This document shows positions 50,713 to 59,703 of a stretch of DNA of 64,000 nt, in pieces. How positions within the stretch are numbered: the stretch's first letter is position 1; the number at the start of each line of letters is the position of its first letter. This stretch comes from Xanthomonas euroxanthea (lineage in GTDB: Bacteria > Pseudomonadota > Gammaproteobacteria > Xanthomonadales > Xanthomonadaceae), in the NCBI RefSeq assembly GCF_900476395.1, contig NZ_UIHB01000002.1, forward strand, positions 434,001 through 498,000, read 5' to 3'. The notes under the pieces are model-generated. The model was given only the letters and a program-made list of their open reading frames with translations, was not told the origin of the DNA and did no database searches. The translations under genes and the position numbers were made by a program.

Positions 50713-53436
50713 ATGTCAGTGCAACATCGCCACATTCCGGCAGGCCGGACTGTGGGTCAGCGTTCGATCCGTGATTTCCGCCGCTCCGCGATGGCCCTCA
50801 GTGTGGCCACGCTGTTGAGCGCGCAGGCCTACGCGCAGGATGCGACCACCACTGCCGCTCCGGCTCAGGATTCCACCACCCAGCAGCTCGACACCGTGCA
50901 GGTCACCGGCACGCGCAGCAGCGTCACCAAGGCGCAGCTGGTCAAGCAGAACGCCGAGCAGATCGTCGATTCGATCGTTGCCGAAGACATCGGCAAGCTG
51001 CCCGACAACAACGTCGCCGAGGCGCTGCAGCGCATCTCCGGCATCCAGATCACGCGCAACTACGGCGAAGGCAGCTCGATCGCCATCCGCGGCCTGACCC
51101 AGGTGCGTACCGAACTCAATGGCCGTGATATCTTCACCGCCAACGATGGCCGTGGCCTGAGCTTCGAGGACGTGTCGGCCGAACTGCTCGGCGGCGTCAA
51201 CGTCTACAAGAATCCCTCGGCCGACATGATCGAAGGTGGCCTGGGCGGCACCGTCGACCTGCGCACGCGCCTGCCGTTCGACTACGACGGCCGCAAGATC
51301 GCCGGCAGCGTCCAGTACAACTATTACGACCTGGCCGACGACGGCAAGCCGGCGTTCTCGGGCCTGTTCAGCGATCGCTGGCAGACCGGCATCGGCGAGA
51401 TCGGCCTGCTGGTGAACTACTCGCAGCAGAAGAGCCCGTTCCGCCAGGACACCATCTCGATTGAGCCGTGGTACACCCAGACCGATCTGCCGGGCTATGA
51501 AGGCCAGGGCGTGTCGGTGCCGCATGGCGCCGGCATCAACACCACCGTCGGCGAGCGTGAGCGCAAGACCGGTGCGTTCGCGATGCAATGGCGTCCCAAC
51601 GATGCGGTGGAGGTCTACACGCAGGTGCTGCGTTCGGAATACGACTTCAGCTGGCACGACTATTCGTTCTTCGCCCTGACCGGCGCCAACCCGATGCAGG
51701 GCCTGCCCGGCATCGAAGTCAACGACCGCAACGAATTCGTCAACGGCTCGTTCCAGAACGTGCCGACAGAGTCCAACACCAGCCTGACCGAGCGGCATTC
51801 GGTGACCACCGATTACTCGCTGGGCGCCAAGTGGACGGTCAACGAGAAGCTGACCCTGAGCACCGACTTCCAGTATGTCGATGCCACCACCACCGGCACG
51901 CGCTACATCCTGTCCACCGGTCAGTCCACCAGTCCGCAGTTCAACGTCGACTTCCGCGGCGACCTGCCGCGCCTGTCGGTGACCGATGCCAGCGGCGCGG
52001 AAGGCTACCTGGCCGACGTCAACAATTACGACGGCTGGCGCTATCACCTGGACAACAAGGACGACAACAAGGGCACCGAGTTCGCCTGGCGCGCCGACAT
52101 GGATCTGGCCTTCGACAGCGACTTCGTGCGCAGCTTCAAGGCCGGTGTGCGCTACACCGACCGCGATGCCGAGACCAAGGGTAATATCTATCGCTTCATG
52201 TGCATCAACAACTGCGCGGGCGCGCCGTTCTCGCAGTTCCCCAGCGTTGGTGTCGTGACCAATCCGATCACCGATTTCTTCCGCGGTGAAAGTCATGCCT
52301 TCGGCCCGACCCTGACCGCCTCCGATGCGGCGGTGGCGAACTATCGGCAGACCCTGGCCACCTTCGGTGCCAGCCCTCTGGAGTTTTCGCCCAACAACAT
52401 CAACGCGCAGACCGAGAAGACCTACGCGGCCTACGGCGTGTTGCGCTTCGGTGTGGACAGCGATTCGATTCCGTTCGACGGCAACATCGGCGTGCGCGTG
52501 GTGCGGACCGAGGTCGGCTCCACCGGCGTGCGTACCGGCACCGACGGCGAGGGCGGCGGCCTGATTCCGGTGGACGCGCAGCAGACCTATACCGACGTGC
52601 TGCCGAGCTTGAACCTGCGCTGGATGCTGAGCGATCAGCTGCAGTGGCGTTTTGCCGCCTCGCGTGGTATCTCGCGTCCCACCTTCGATCGCCTCAACCC
52701 GAACCTGAGCCTGAGCACCGGCACCTCCAACGGCGCCTCGACCTTCACCGGCAGGGCGGGCAACCCCGATCTGGAACCGGTCAAGGCCGATCAGTTCGAC
52801 ACGGCGCTGGAGTGGTATTTCGGCCAGGGTTCGATGATGTACGGCACCCTGTTCTACAAGAAGGTCGAAGGCTTCATCGCCGACAGCGTGTTCAACGAGG
52901 TCTACGATGGTCGCGTGTGGCAGATCACCCGTCCGGTCAATGGCGATGCCGGCAAGATCCGCGGTGCGGAACTGGGCTACACGCAGTTCTTCGACTTCCT
53001 GCCGGGCTGGCTGAGCGGCTTCGGCCTGCAGACCAACTACACCTATGTCGACAGCGAGGCACCGAGCCCCACCGCCACCGACACCAACGGCCAGGCGCTG
53101 ACCGTGCCGCTGGAAGGCCTGTCCAAGAACAGCTACAACGCGATCCTCAGCTACGAAACCTCGCGCTTCCAGGGCCGTGTGGCCTACAACTGGCGCAGCG
53201 ACTGGCTGGTGACTACCGCAGGCAACGGCACCGGCAATCTGCCGGTCTACAACAAGGGCTTCGGCCAGCTGGATGCCTCGCTGCGTTTCAACATCAATGA
53301 TGTGTGGTCGATTTCGCTCGATGGCGTGAATCTGCTCGATACCCGGCGCGAAAGCTACCTGGGGACCGAGTCGCGCTACCGCGACTTCGTGATCAACGAT
53401 CGTCGGTATGGCCTGACCTTGCGGGCCAGCCTGTAG
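50713..53436 (+). CDS. TonB-dependent outer-membrane transporter, probably for xyloglucan oligosaccharides (2)
   Basis: A 907-residue receptor with a signal peptide (cleavage near AYAQD, about 37), a TonB-box-like LDTVQVTGTR segment, a plug (about 60-190: KLPDNNVAEALQRISGIQI, IRGLTQVRTELNGRDIF, VNVYKNPSADMIEGGLGGTVDLRT) and a barrel ending YGLTLRASL. It is clearly paralogous to the preceding transporter (same plug motifs, EYxx-FLPGWLSGFG and DRRYGL blocks), so the pair arose by duplication and diverged, mainly in extracellular loops. GGGAGGGAG precedes the ATG at 50713. Confidence 0.91.
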   Translation: MSVQHRHIPAGRTVGQRSIRDFRRSAMALSVATLLSAQAYAQDATTTAAPAQDSTTQQLDTVQVTGTRSSVTKAQLVKQNAEQIVDSIVAEDIGKLPDNNVAEALQRISGIQITRNYGEGSSIAIRGLTQVRTELNGRDIFTANDGRGLSFEDVSAELLGGVNVYKNPSADMIEGGLGGTVDLRTRLPFDYDGRKIAGSVQYNYYDLADDGKPAFSGLFSDRWQTGIGEIGLLVNYSQQKSPFRQDTISIEPWYTQTDLPGYEGQGVSVPHGAGINTTVGERERKTGAFAMQWRPNDAVEVYTQVLRSEYDFSWHDYSFFALTGANPMQGLPGIEVNDRNEFVNGSFQNVPTESNTSLTERHSVTTDYSLGAKWTVNEKLTLSTDFQYVDATTTGTRYILSTGQSTSPQFNVDFRGDLPRLSVTDASGAEGYLADVNNYDGWRYHLDNKDDNKGTEFAWRADMDLAFDSDFVRSFKAGVRYTDRDAETKGNIYRFMCINNCAGAPFSQFPSVGVVTNPITDFFRGESHAFGPTLTASDAAVANYRQTLATFGASPLEFSPNNINAQTEKTYAAYGVLRFGVDSDSIPFDGNIGVRVVRTEVGSTGVRTGTDGEGGGLIPVDAQQTYTDVLPSLNLRWMLSDQLQWRFAASRGISRPTFDRLNPNLSLSTGTSNGASTFTGRAGNPDLEPVKADQFDTALEWYFGQGSMMYGTLFYKKVEGFIADSVFNEVYDGRVWQITRPVNGDAGKIRGAELGYTQFFDFLPGWLSGFGLQTNYTYVDSEAPSPTATDTNGQALTVPLEGLSKNSYNAILSYETSRFQGRVAYNWRSDWLVTTAGNGTGNLPVYNKGFGQLDASLRFNINDVWSISLDGVNLLDTRRESYLGTESRYRDFVINDRRYGLTLRASL

Positions 53437-53507
53437 AACGCGCCGTAGGAAGTGCGTCGCCGGTTCGGCGAGCTGTGCAGGCAGCCCGTCGGACCGGTGT
53501 TTTTCCT

Positions 53508-53527
53508 ATCGACGGCGCGCCGTCGAT
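53508..53527. repeat. perfect 20-base palindrome before the xyloglucanase gene
   Basis: ATCGACGGCG joined to its own reverse complement, preceded by GTTTTTCC and ending 18 bases before the GH74 ATG, next to the ribosome-binding site. As RNA it forms an 8-bp hairpin with a CGCG loop; it could also be a protein-binding dyad or reduce read-through from the transporter gene. Confidence 0.75.
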
Positions 53528-53545
53528 CGCAAGGGAGCCGGAGGA

Positions 53546-55804
53546 ATGATCGCTGTAATCGATCCGCCTACTGTGCGCCGCGTTACCGCAGCGATGCGGC
53601 CGGTCCGTGCGTGGCTGGCACTGCTGTTGCTGTTGCCATTTTCGATCCTGCCGCTGCAGGCTGCCGATCCGGCGGTGCAGGGGCCTTACCAGTGGCGCAG
53701 CGTAGCCATTGGCGGTGGCGGATTCGTCACCGGTGTGCTGTTCCATCCCGCCGAGCGCGATCTTGCGTATGCACGTACCGATGTCGGTGGTGCGTACCGC
53801 TGGGATGGGCGCGCGCAGCAGTGGGTGGCGCTGACCGATTGGCTGGGCGCCGACGACTGGAATCTGATGGGGATCGACGCGTTTGCGGTCGATCCTGCCG
53901 ACCCGCAGGCGCTGTATCTGGCTGCCGGCACCTACATGCACGAACGTGCCGGCAATGCCGCGCTGCTGCGCTCGTTCGATCGTGGCCGCAGTTTCGAGCG
54001 TGCCGCGCTGCCGTTCAAACTCGGCGGCAATCAACTGGGCCGTTCCAATGGCGAACGCCTGGCGGTGGACCCGCATGACGGCCGTGTGCTGTTGCTGGGC
54101 TCACGCGATGCGGGCCTGTGGCGCAGCGACGATCGCGGCGCGCACTGGGCGCGGGTGGACGCATTTCCTGCCGAGGCCCTGGCAGGTGCAACCGCGCGCA
54201 ATCATGTCGGACGCGAACAGGCAGTGGGCATTGCCTTTGTCGTCTTCGATGCCGCCAGTGGCCGCGCCGGTCGGCCGACCCCGCGCATCTATGTCGGCGT
54301 GTCCACCGCGCAGACCAGCCTGTATGTTTCCGACGACGCCGGTCGCAGCTGGACGGCAGTGGCCGGGCAACCCAGGGGCCTGCGTCCCAGCCATATGGCC
54401 GGTGGCAGCGATGGGCAGTGGTACCTGAGCTACGGCGACCAGCCCGGCCCGGATCTGATGGCCGGTGGCGCGCTGTGGAAGTACACCCCGGCACTGGCGC
54501 GTTGGAGCGAGATCAGCCCGATCGCGCAGCCGGCCAGCGGCGATGGCTTCGGCTGGGGCGCGGTGGCGGTGGATCCGCAACAGCCGCAGGTGCTGCTGGC
54601 CAGCACGTTCCGCCGTCGTAGCCCGCGCGATGAGCTGTTCCGCAGCGTCGATGGGGGGCGCAGCTGGACGCCGTTGCTGGCCGGCGCGCAGTTCGATCAC
54701 GGCGATGCCCCGTGGACCGCGCACGCCACGCCGCACTGGATGGGCGCGCTGGCGATCGATCCGTTCGACAGCAACCACGCCTTGTTCGTCACCGGCTACG
54801 GCATCTGGGCCTCGCGCAATCTGCAGCAGGTCTCTGCGCAGCAGCCGTTGCAGTGGTGGTTCCAGGATCGCGGGCTGGAAGAGACCGTGCCGCTGGATCT
54901 GCTCAGCCCGATGGCCGGCGCGCATCTGCTCAGCGCACTCGGCGATATCGACGGTTTTCGGCACGACGAGCTGGAACGTGCACAGCTGCAGTACGCCGGC
55001 CCGCGCCTGACCAATGGCGAAAGCATCGACGCCGCCGGGCAGGCCGCGCAGTGGGTGGTGCGCAGCGGCACCGTGCGCGATCGCCGCAACAACGAGATTC
55101 GTGCGCTGTATTCGCGCGATGGCGGCGCGCAGTGGACGGCATTCGCCAGCGAGCCGCCGGCCGGGCAGGGCGCCGGCAACATCGCCATTGCCGCCGATGC
55201 CTCGCAGGTGGTGTGGGCGCCGGACGCCGGCGGCAACTGGCGCACAGCCGATTTCGGCAAGCACTGGCAGCGTGTACAGGGGCTGCCCGAGACCGCGGTG
55301 GCAGTGGCCGATCGCGTCGACGCGCAGCGCTGGTACGCGGTGGATACCGCCAGCGGGCGCCTGTTCGAGAGCCGCGATGGCGCAGCGAGCTTTCGCGACA
55401 CCGGTGCCCAGGTCGGCAGCCCGGCGCGCGACGAGCGTGCGCGTCCGCAGCTGCGCCCGGATCCATGGCGAGCGGGGGTGGTGTATCTGGCCAGCCCCAC
55501 GCTGGGCGTGATGCGCTGGCAGGGCGGGCGTTTGCAGACCTTGTCCAAACCGGACCAGGCGCGTTCGCTGGGCATCGGCAAGGCGTTGCACGCGGGCGCA
55601 CCGCCGGCGCTGTATCTGGCCGGCCGCGTGGATGGGGTGGACGGCGTGTTCCGCTCCGACGACGAAGGCGCGCAGTGGTTGCGCATCAACGACGACGCGC
55701 ACCGGTTCGGCAAGCCGTACAGCGTCACCGGCGATCCGCGCATCCCCGGGCGCGTGTACTTCGCCACCGGTGGGCGTGGCATCTTCTACGGCGATCCACG
55801 ATGA
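53546..55804 (+). CDS. GH74 endo-xyloglucanase
   Basis: A 752-residue secreted enzyme with a signal peptide ending near PLQAADP (about 41), then two seven-bladed BNR propellers. Typical features are FHPAERDLAYARTDVGGAYRWD (candidate catalytic Asp79), repeated SxDxGxxW Asp-box blades (for example RSDDRGAHW and RSVDGGRSW), WMGALAIDPF, and SALGDIDGFRHDEL (second catalytic Asp candidate, Asp467). GH74 enzymes cut the beta-1,4-glucan backbone of xyloglucan. AAGGGAG upstream supports the ATG at 53546. It is the first enzyme of the enzyme run. Confidence 0.92.
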   Translation: MIAVIDPPTVRRVTAAMRPVRAWLALLLLLPFSILPLQAADPAVQGPYQWRSVAIGGGGFVTGVLFHPAERDLAYARTDVGGAYRWDGRAQQWVALTDWLGADDWNLMGIDAFAVDPADPQALYLAAGTYMHERAGNAALLRSFDRGRSFERAALPFKLGGNQLGRSNGERLAVDPHDGRVLLLGSRDAGLWRSDDRGAHWARVDAFPAEALAGATARNHVGREQAVGIAFVVFDAASGRAGRPTPRIYVGVSTAQTSLYVSDDAGRSWTAVAGQPRGLRPSHMAGGSDGQWYLSYGDQPGPDLMAGGALWKYTPALARWSEISPIAQPASGDGFGWGAVAVDPQQPQVLLASTFRRRSPRDELFRSVDGGRSWTPLLAGAQFDHGDAPWTAHATPHWMGALAIDPFDSNHALFVTGYGIWASRNLQQVSAQQPLQWWFQDRGLEETVPLDLLSPMAGAHLLSALGDIDGFRHDELERAQLQYAGPRLTNGESIDAAGQAAQWVVRSGTVRDRRNNEIRALYSRDGGAQWTAFASEPPAGQGAGNIAIAADASQVVWAPDAGGNWRTADFGKHWQRVQGLPETAVAVADRVDAQRWYAVDTASGRLFESRDGAASFRDTGAQVGSPARDERARPQLRPDPWRAGVVYLASPTLGVMRWQGGRLQTLSKPDQARSLGIGKALHAGAPPALYLAGRVDGVDGVFRSDDEGAQWLRINDDAHRFGKPYSVTGDPRIPGRVYFATGGRGIFYGDPR

Positions 55805-55914
55805 GCGCTGCGTCGCTGCGCGCGTCATCGCGCTGTCTTACCGTGTACGGCGGCGTGCGCCGTCGCATCGCTGCGCGCCGATTGGTCGCGCCGTCCCTGG
55901 AGATCATTGCATGA
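55801..55914 (+). CDS. 37-codon ORF bridging xyloglucanase and esterase genes
   Basis: ATGAGCGCTGCG starts inside the GH74 stop (ATGA at 55801-55804), and the ORF ends in the ATGA that starts the esterase (55911-55914). Both ends overlap by four bases, so ribosomes could pass GH74-ORF37-esterase without leaving. The peptide (MSAASLRASSRCLTVYGG and onward) is basic and without a known motif. It may serve translational coupling only, or be chance. Confidence 0.3.
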   Translation: MSAASLRASSRCLTVYGGVRRRIAARRLVAPSLEIIA

Positions 55915-57827
55915 GCGCTTCCCTTATCCGTCGTGGCTGCCTGTTGGTCCTGGTCCTGGCCAGCCCCGCCGCATTGGCACAACCGAGCTTGCCGTTGCTG
56001 TTTGCCGATGGCGCGGTACTGCAGCGCGATCAGGACATGCCGGTGTGGGGCTGGGCAACCCCGGGCGCTGCCATCACGGTGCGGTTCGACGGCAAGCAGG
56101 CCACTGCCAAGACCGACGCGCAGGGGCAGTGGAGGGTTCGCCTGCCCGCGCACAGCGCCGGTGGCCCGTACGTGCTGAGCGTGCACGGCGACGGCGGCCA
56201 ATTGCAGGTGCGCGATGTGCTGGTCGGCGATGTGTGGCTGGCCAGCGGGCAATCCAACATGGAGTGGCCGTTGGCACAGGGCAGCGATGGCCCGCAGGCG
56301 GTGGCTGCGGCCAACGACCCGCAGTTGCGGCACTTCAAGGTGCCCAAGTCGTGGTCGCTGCAGCCGGAAGCGCGCCTGACCGGCGGCGACTGGAAGGCCG
56401 CCACGCCGGACAACGCCGGCGAGTTCACCGCAGTGGGGTATTTTTTCGCCAGGGAGCTGCGCGCCAGCACCGGCGTGCCGATCGGCATCGTCAACAGCAC
56501 CTGGGGCGGCAGCGCGATCGAGGCGTGGATGGACGCGGCCTCGCTGGGCTTGAATGGCGAGAAGAACCAGGGCGCGATCGAGGCGATCAAGCAGCGCGAT
56601 GCTGCCGCGCAGGCCGCCACCGGCAAGCGCATCGCGCGCTGGCCCAAGGTCGATGGCGACATGCCGCAGTGGCGCCAAGCGTCGTTCGACGACAGCGACT
56701 GGGACAGCATCCCGACCAGCCAGCAATGGGAATCCAGCGGCTATGACGGCATGGACGGCATCGCCTGGTATCGCACCACGGTCACCCTGAGCGCTGCCGA
56801 GGCCAAGGCCGGTATCGAACTGGGCGTGGGCCAGATCGACGACTCGGACATCACCTACGTCAATGGCCAGCAGGTCGGCACGACCGAAAAACAGTGGAAC
56901 CTGCCGCGCGTCTACCAGGTGCCTGCCTCCGCCTTGCATGCAGGCGTCAACCACATCGCGGTGCGGGTGGAAGATCTCAGTGGTGGCGGCGGCATGCATG
57001 GCCCGGACGAGCAGCGCTTCGTGCAGACCAGCGCCGGTGCCAAGCGCGCGTTAGGCGGCTGGAAGTTCCGTCCCGCCGCCGTGCGTGTGTCGCTGGCCGA
57101 CAACAAGAATCAGCTGCCCACGCTGCTGTACAACCAGATGATCCATCCGCTGCAGCCGTTCCCGGTCAAGGGCGTGATCTGGTACCAGGGCGAGACCAAT
57201 GCCACCGACAACGGTGCGGTGAAATACCGCGAGCAGTTCGCCGCGATGATCCAGCAATGGCGCGCCGAGCGCGGCGCAAAAACGCTGCCGTTCCTGTGGG
57301 TGCAGCTGGCCAACTTCAAGGCCGGTGGCGACAGGGGCGAGCTGAGCCCTTGGGCGCTGTTGCGCGAGTCGCAGTCCAAGACGCTGGCGCTGCCGGCAAC
57401 CGGGCAGGCGGTGATCATCGATATCGGCAACCCCACCGATATCCATCCCACCAACAAGCGCGATGTCGGCCATCGACTTGCGATTGCTGCACGTCATGTG
57501 GCGTACGGCGAAACGCTGGTGTACAGCGCGCCGGTGTTCAAGCAGGCGCGCTTTGCCCAGGGCCAGGCCGTGCTGCGCTTCGATCTGCAGGGCAGTGCCT
57601 TGCAGGTGCGAAATGGTGGCGATGTGCAGGGCTTCCGCGTCGCCGGTGCCGACAAACACTTCCATCCGGCCACCGCGCGCATCGACGGCGATCGGGTGAT
57701 CGTGCGCAGCGACGCGGTGGCTGCACCGGTCGCGGTGCGTTACGGCTGGAGCGAAAACCCGGAAGACGCCAACCTGGTCAATCGCGAACACCTTCCTGTT
57801 TCCCCCTTCCGCACCGATACCTGGTGA
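55911..57827 (+). CDS. SGNH-family (sialate-O-acetylesterase-like) carbohydrate acetylesterase, probably xyloglucan acetylesterase
   Basis: A 638-residue protein with a signal peptide (cleavage at ALAQP, about 23), a beta-sandwich start ([20 protein letters not shown]), and an SGNH hydrolase core with nucleophile Ser115 in [13 protein letters not shown], Gly/Asn blocks [17 protein letters not shown] and [13 protein letters not shown], and Asp510/His512 in [13 protein letters not shown] galactose-binding-like domain is inserted at about residues 235-370 ([17 protein letters not shown]). In X. citri a protein of this type in the xyloglucan cluster deacetylates xyloglucan. GGAG lies eight bases before the ATG. 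Confidence 0.88.
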   Translation: MSASLIRRGCLLVLVLASPAALAQPSLPLLFADGAVLQRDQDMPVWGWATPGAAITVRFDGKQATAKTDAQGQWRVRLPAHSAGGPYVLSVHGDGGQLQVRDVLVGDVWLASGQSNMEWPLAQGSDGPQAVAAANDPQLRHFKVPKSWSLQPEARLTGGDWKAATPDNAGEFTAVGYFFARELRASTGVPIGIVNSTWGGSAIEAWMDAASLGLNGEKNQGAIEAIKQRDAAAQAATGKRIARWPKVDGDMPQWRQASFDDSDWDSIPTSQQWESSGYDGMDGIAWYRTTVTLSAAEAKAGIELGVGQIDDSDITYVNGQQVGTTEKQWNLPRVYQVPASALHAGVNHIAVRVEDLSGGGGMHGPDEQRFVQTSAGAKRALGGWKFRPAAVRVSLADNKNQLPTLLYNQMIHPLQPFPVKGVIWYQGETNATDNGAVKYREQFAAMIQQWRAERGAKTLPFLWVQLANFKAGGDRGELSPWALLRESQSKTLALPATGQAVIIDIGNPTDIHPTNKRDVGHRLAIAARHVAYGETLVYSAPVFKQARFAQGQAVLRFDLQGSALQVRNGGDVQGFRVAGADKHFHPATARIDGDRVIVRSDAVAAPVAVRYGWSENPEDANLVNREHLPVSPFRTDTW

Positions 57828-57838
57828 CACGGAGTCTT

Positions 57839-59581
57839 ATGTCCATGCATTCCCCCGTTGCACGTGTGATTACTCCTTCGACTGCACGCCGCTGCCTGCG
57901 TCCGCTGCTGCTGTCCGCGCTGACGCTGGCCCTGGCTGCGTGCCAATCCGGCGAGCAGGACGACAAAGCCAAGCCGGCCGCAGTCGCACCGACTGCCGGT
58001 ACCGCAGCGACCGCACCTGCAACGGCAGCGGCGCCGGCTGCGCAGACGCCGATGCCGCAGTTCGTCAGCAAGGACGGCAAGCACGCGTTGATGGTTGATG
58101 GGGCGCCGTTCCTGATCCTGGGCGCGCAGGTCAACAACTCCAGCAACTATCCCGGCGTGATGGACAAGGTGTGGCCGGCGATGCAGGTGCTGGGCCCCAA
58201 CACCGTGCAGGTGCCGATCGCCTGGGAGCAGGTCGAGCCGGAAGAAGGCAAGTTCGATTTCTCCTTCGTCGATACGCTGCTCACGCAAGCGCGCGAGCAC
58301 AAGGTGCGGCTGGTGCTGCTGTGGTTTGCGACCTGGAAGAACAACGGCCCGGCGTACGCGCCGCACTGGGTCAAGACCGACAACCAGCGCTTCCCGCGCG
58401 TGGTGACGCGCGAGGGCAAGGCGATCGGGTCGCTGTCGCCGCATGCGCAGGCCACCCTGGATGCCGACCGCAAGGCCTTCGTGGCCTTCATGCAGCATCT
58501 GAAGCAGGTCGATCCGCAGCACACCGTGATCATGATCCAGCCCGAGAACGAGCCGGGTACCTACGGCAGCGTGCGCGACTTCTCGCCGATGGCGCAGAAG
58601 CTGTTCGACGGCCCGGTGCCGGACGCACTGCTCAAGCGCCTGAACAAGCAGCCGGGCAGCTGGGCACAGGTGTTCGGTGCCGATGCGGACGAGATCTTCC
58701 ATGCCTGGTCGATCGGTCGCTACATCGACCAGGTGGCCGAGGCCGGCAAGGCCGAATACCCGTTGCCGATGTACGTCAATGCCGCGCTGCGCGGCCCGTT
58801 CAATCCCGGCCAGCCCGGCCAGTACGCCAGCGGCGGCCCCACCGACAACGTGCTGGACGTGTGGAAGGCGGCCGGCCCGCATATCGATCTGCTGGCGCCG
58901 GATATCTACATGCCCGAGTACCGCACCTACACCACGGTGCTGGAACGCTACGCCCGCCCGGACAATGCGCTGTTCGTTGCCGAAACCGGCAACCGCCCCG
59001 AGTACGCACGCTACCTGTTCCCGACGCTGGGCCACGACGGCATCGGCTGGTCGGCGTTCGGCATGGACTACACGCGGTACTCCAACTATCCGCTGGGCGC
59101 CAAGCACGTCAATGAAGAAACCCTGGCGCCGTTCGCGCTGGGTTTCGAGCTGGTCAAGCGCGGCATGCGCCCGTTCGCCAAGGCCGCCTCCGAAGGCAAG
59201 CTGCACGGCACCGCCGAAGAGCCCGGCCAGGCGGTGCAGGAGCTGAAGCTCAACGACCGCTGGAGCGCCACCATCACCTACGGCGTGCCGCAGTTCTGGT
59301 TCAAGGGCGAGCCGCCGGGCAACCCCGAGCCGATCGGTGCGGCGTTGATCGCCGAGCTGGGTCCGGACGAATTCCTGGTCACCGGCTATCACGTGCGCGT
59401 GACCCTGCATCCGGCCAGCGAGGCGACCGCCAACATGCTCTACGACCGCGTCGAGGAAGGCGTCTACGAAGGCAGCGACTGGAAGTTCGAGCGCAACTGG
59501 AACGGCGACCAGACCGATTACGGAGTCAACTTTTCCAGCGCGCCGCAGCTGCTGAAGATCAAGCTGGCCACCTACAAATAA
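57839..59581 (+). CDS. GH35 beta-galactosidase lipoprotein with DUF5597 domain
   Basis: A 580-residue protein with a lipoprotein signal ([11 protein letters not shown], Cys at about 37), an Ala/Pro/Thr linker and a GH35 TIM barrel with acid/base Glu238 in [12 protein letters not shown] and nucleophile Glu382 in [11 protein letters not shown], plus a C-terminal DUF5597 beta-domain (about 430-575). It would remove beta-galactose from xyloglucan side chains in the periplasm. It starts 11 bases after the esterase stop with GGAG upstream. Released galactose could enter the galactonate pathway encoded next to the cluster. Confidence 0.92.
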   Translation: MSMHSPVARVITPSTARRCLRPLLLSALTLALAACQSGEQDDKAKPAAVAPTAGTAATAPATAAAPAAQTPMPQFVSKDGKHALMVDGAPFLILGAQVNNSSNYPGVMDKVWPAMQVLGPNTVQVPIAWEQVEPEEGKFDFSFVDTLLTQAREHKVRLVLLWFATWKNNGPAYAPHWVKTDNQRFPRVVTREGKAIGSLSPHAQATLDADRKAFVAFMQHLKQVDPQHTVIMIQPENEPGTYGSVRDFSPMAQKLFDGPVPDALLKRLNKQPGSWAQVFGADADEIFHAWSIGRYIDQVAEAGKAEYPLPMYVNAALRGPFNPGQPGQYASGGPTDNVLDVWKAAGPHIDLLAPDIYMPEYRTYTTVLERYARPDNALFVAETGNRPEYARYLFPTLGHDGIGWSAFGMDYTRYSNYPLGAKHVNEETLAPFALGFELVKRGMRPFAKAASEGKLHGTAEEPGQAVQELKLNDRWSATITYGVPQFWFKGEPPGNPEPIGAALIAELGPDEFLVTGYHVRVTLHPASEATANMLYDRVEEGVYEGSDWKFERNWNGDQTDYGVNFSSAPQLLKIKLATYK

Positions 59582-59703
59582 GCCTGGTCGACCACGTGCT
59601 GCACAGCCCGACCGCTGCGCAGCAGGCGGTTCGCCAAGTTGAATCCACTGAACCATGCGCTGCCGCCCCCGCGGCACCGTTTCGTAATTCCAAGGGAGTG
59701 AAC
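59582..59703. other. GH35-GH31 intergenic region
   Basis: 122 bases. An in-frame extension of the GH31 ORF to 59596 is not used. TTCGTAATTCC (59681-59691) resembles the ATTCGTATTCC element before the first transporter gene but overlaps the GH31 ribosome-binding site AAGGGAG, so the likeness may be chance. Confidence 0.4.
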
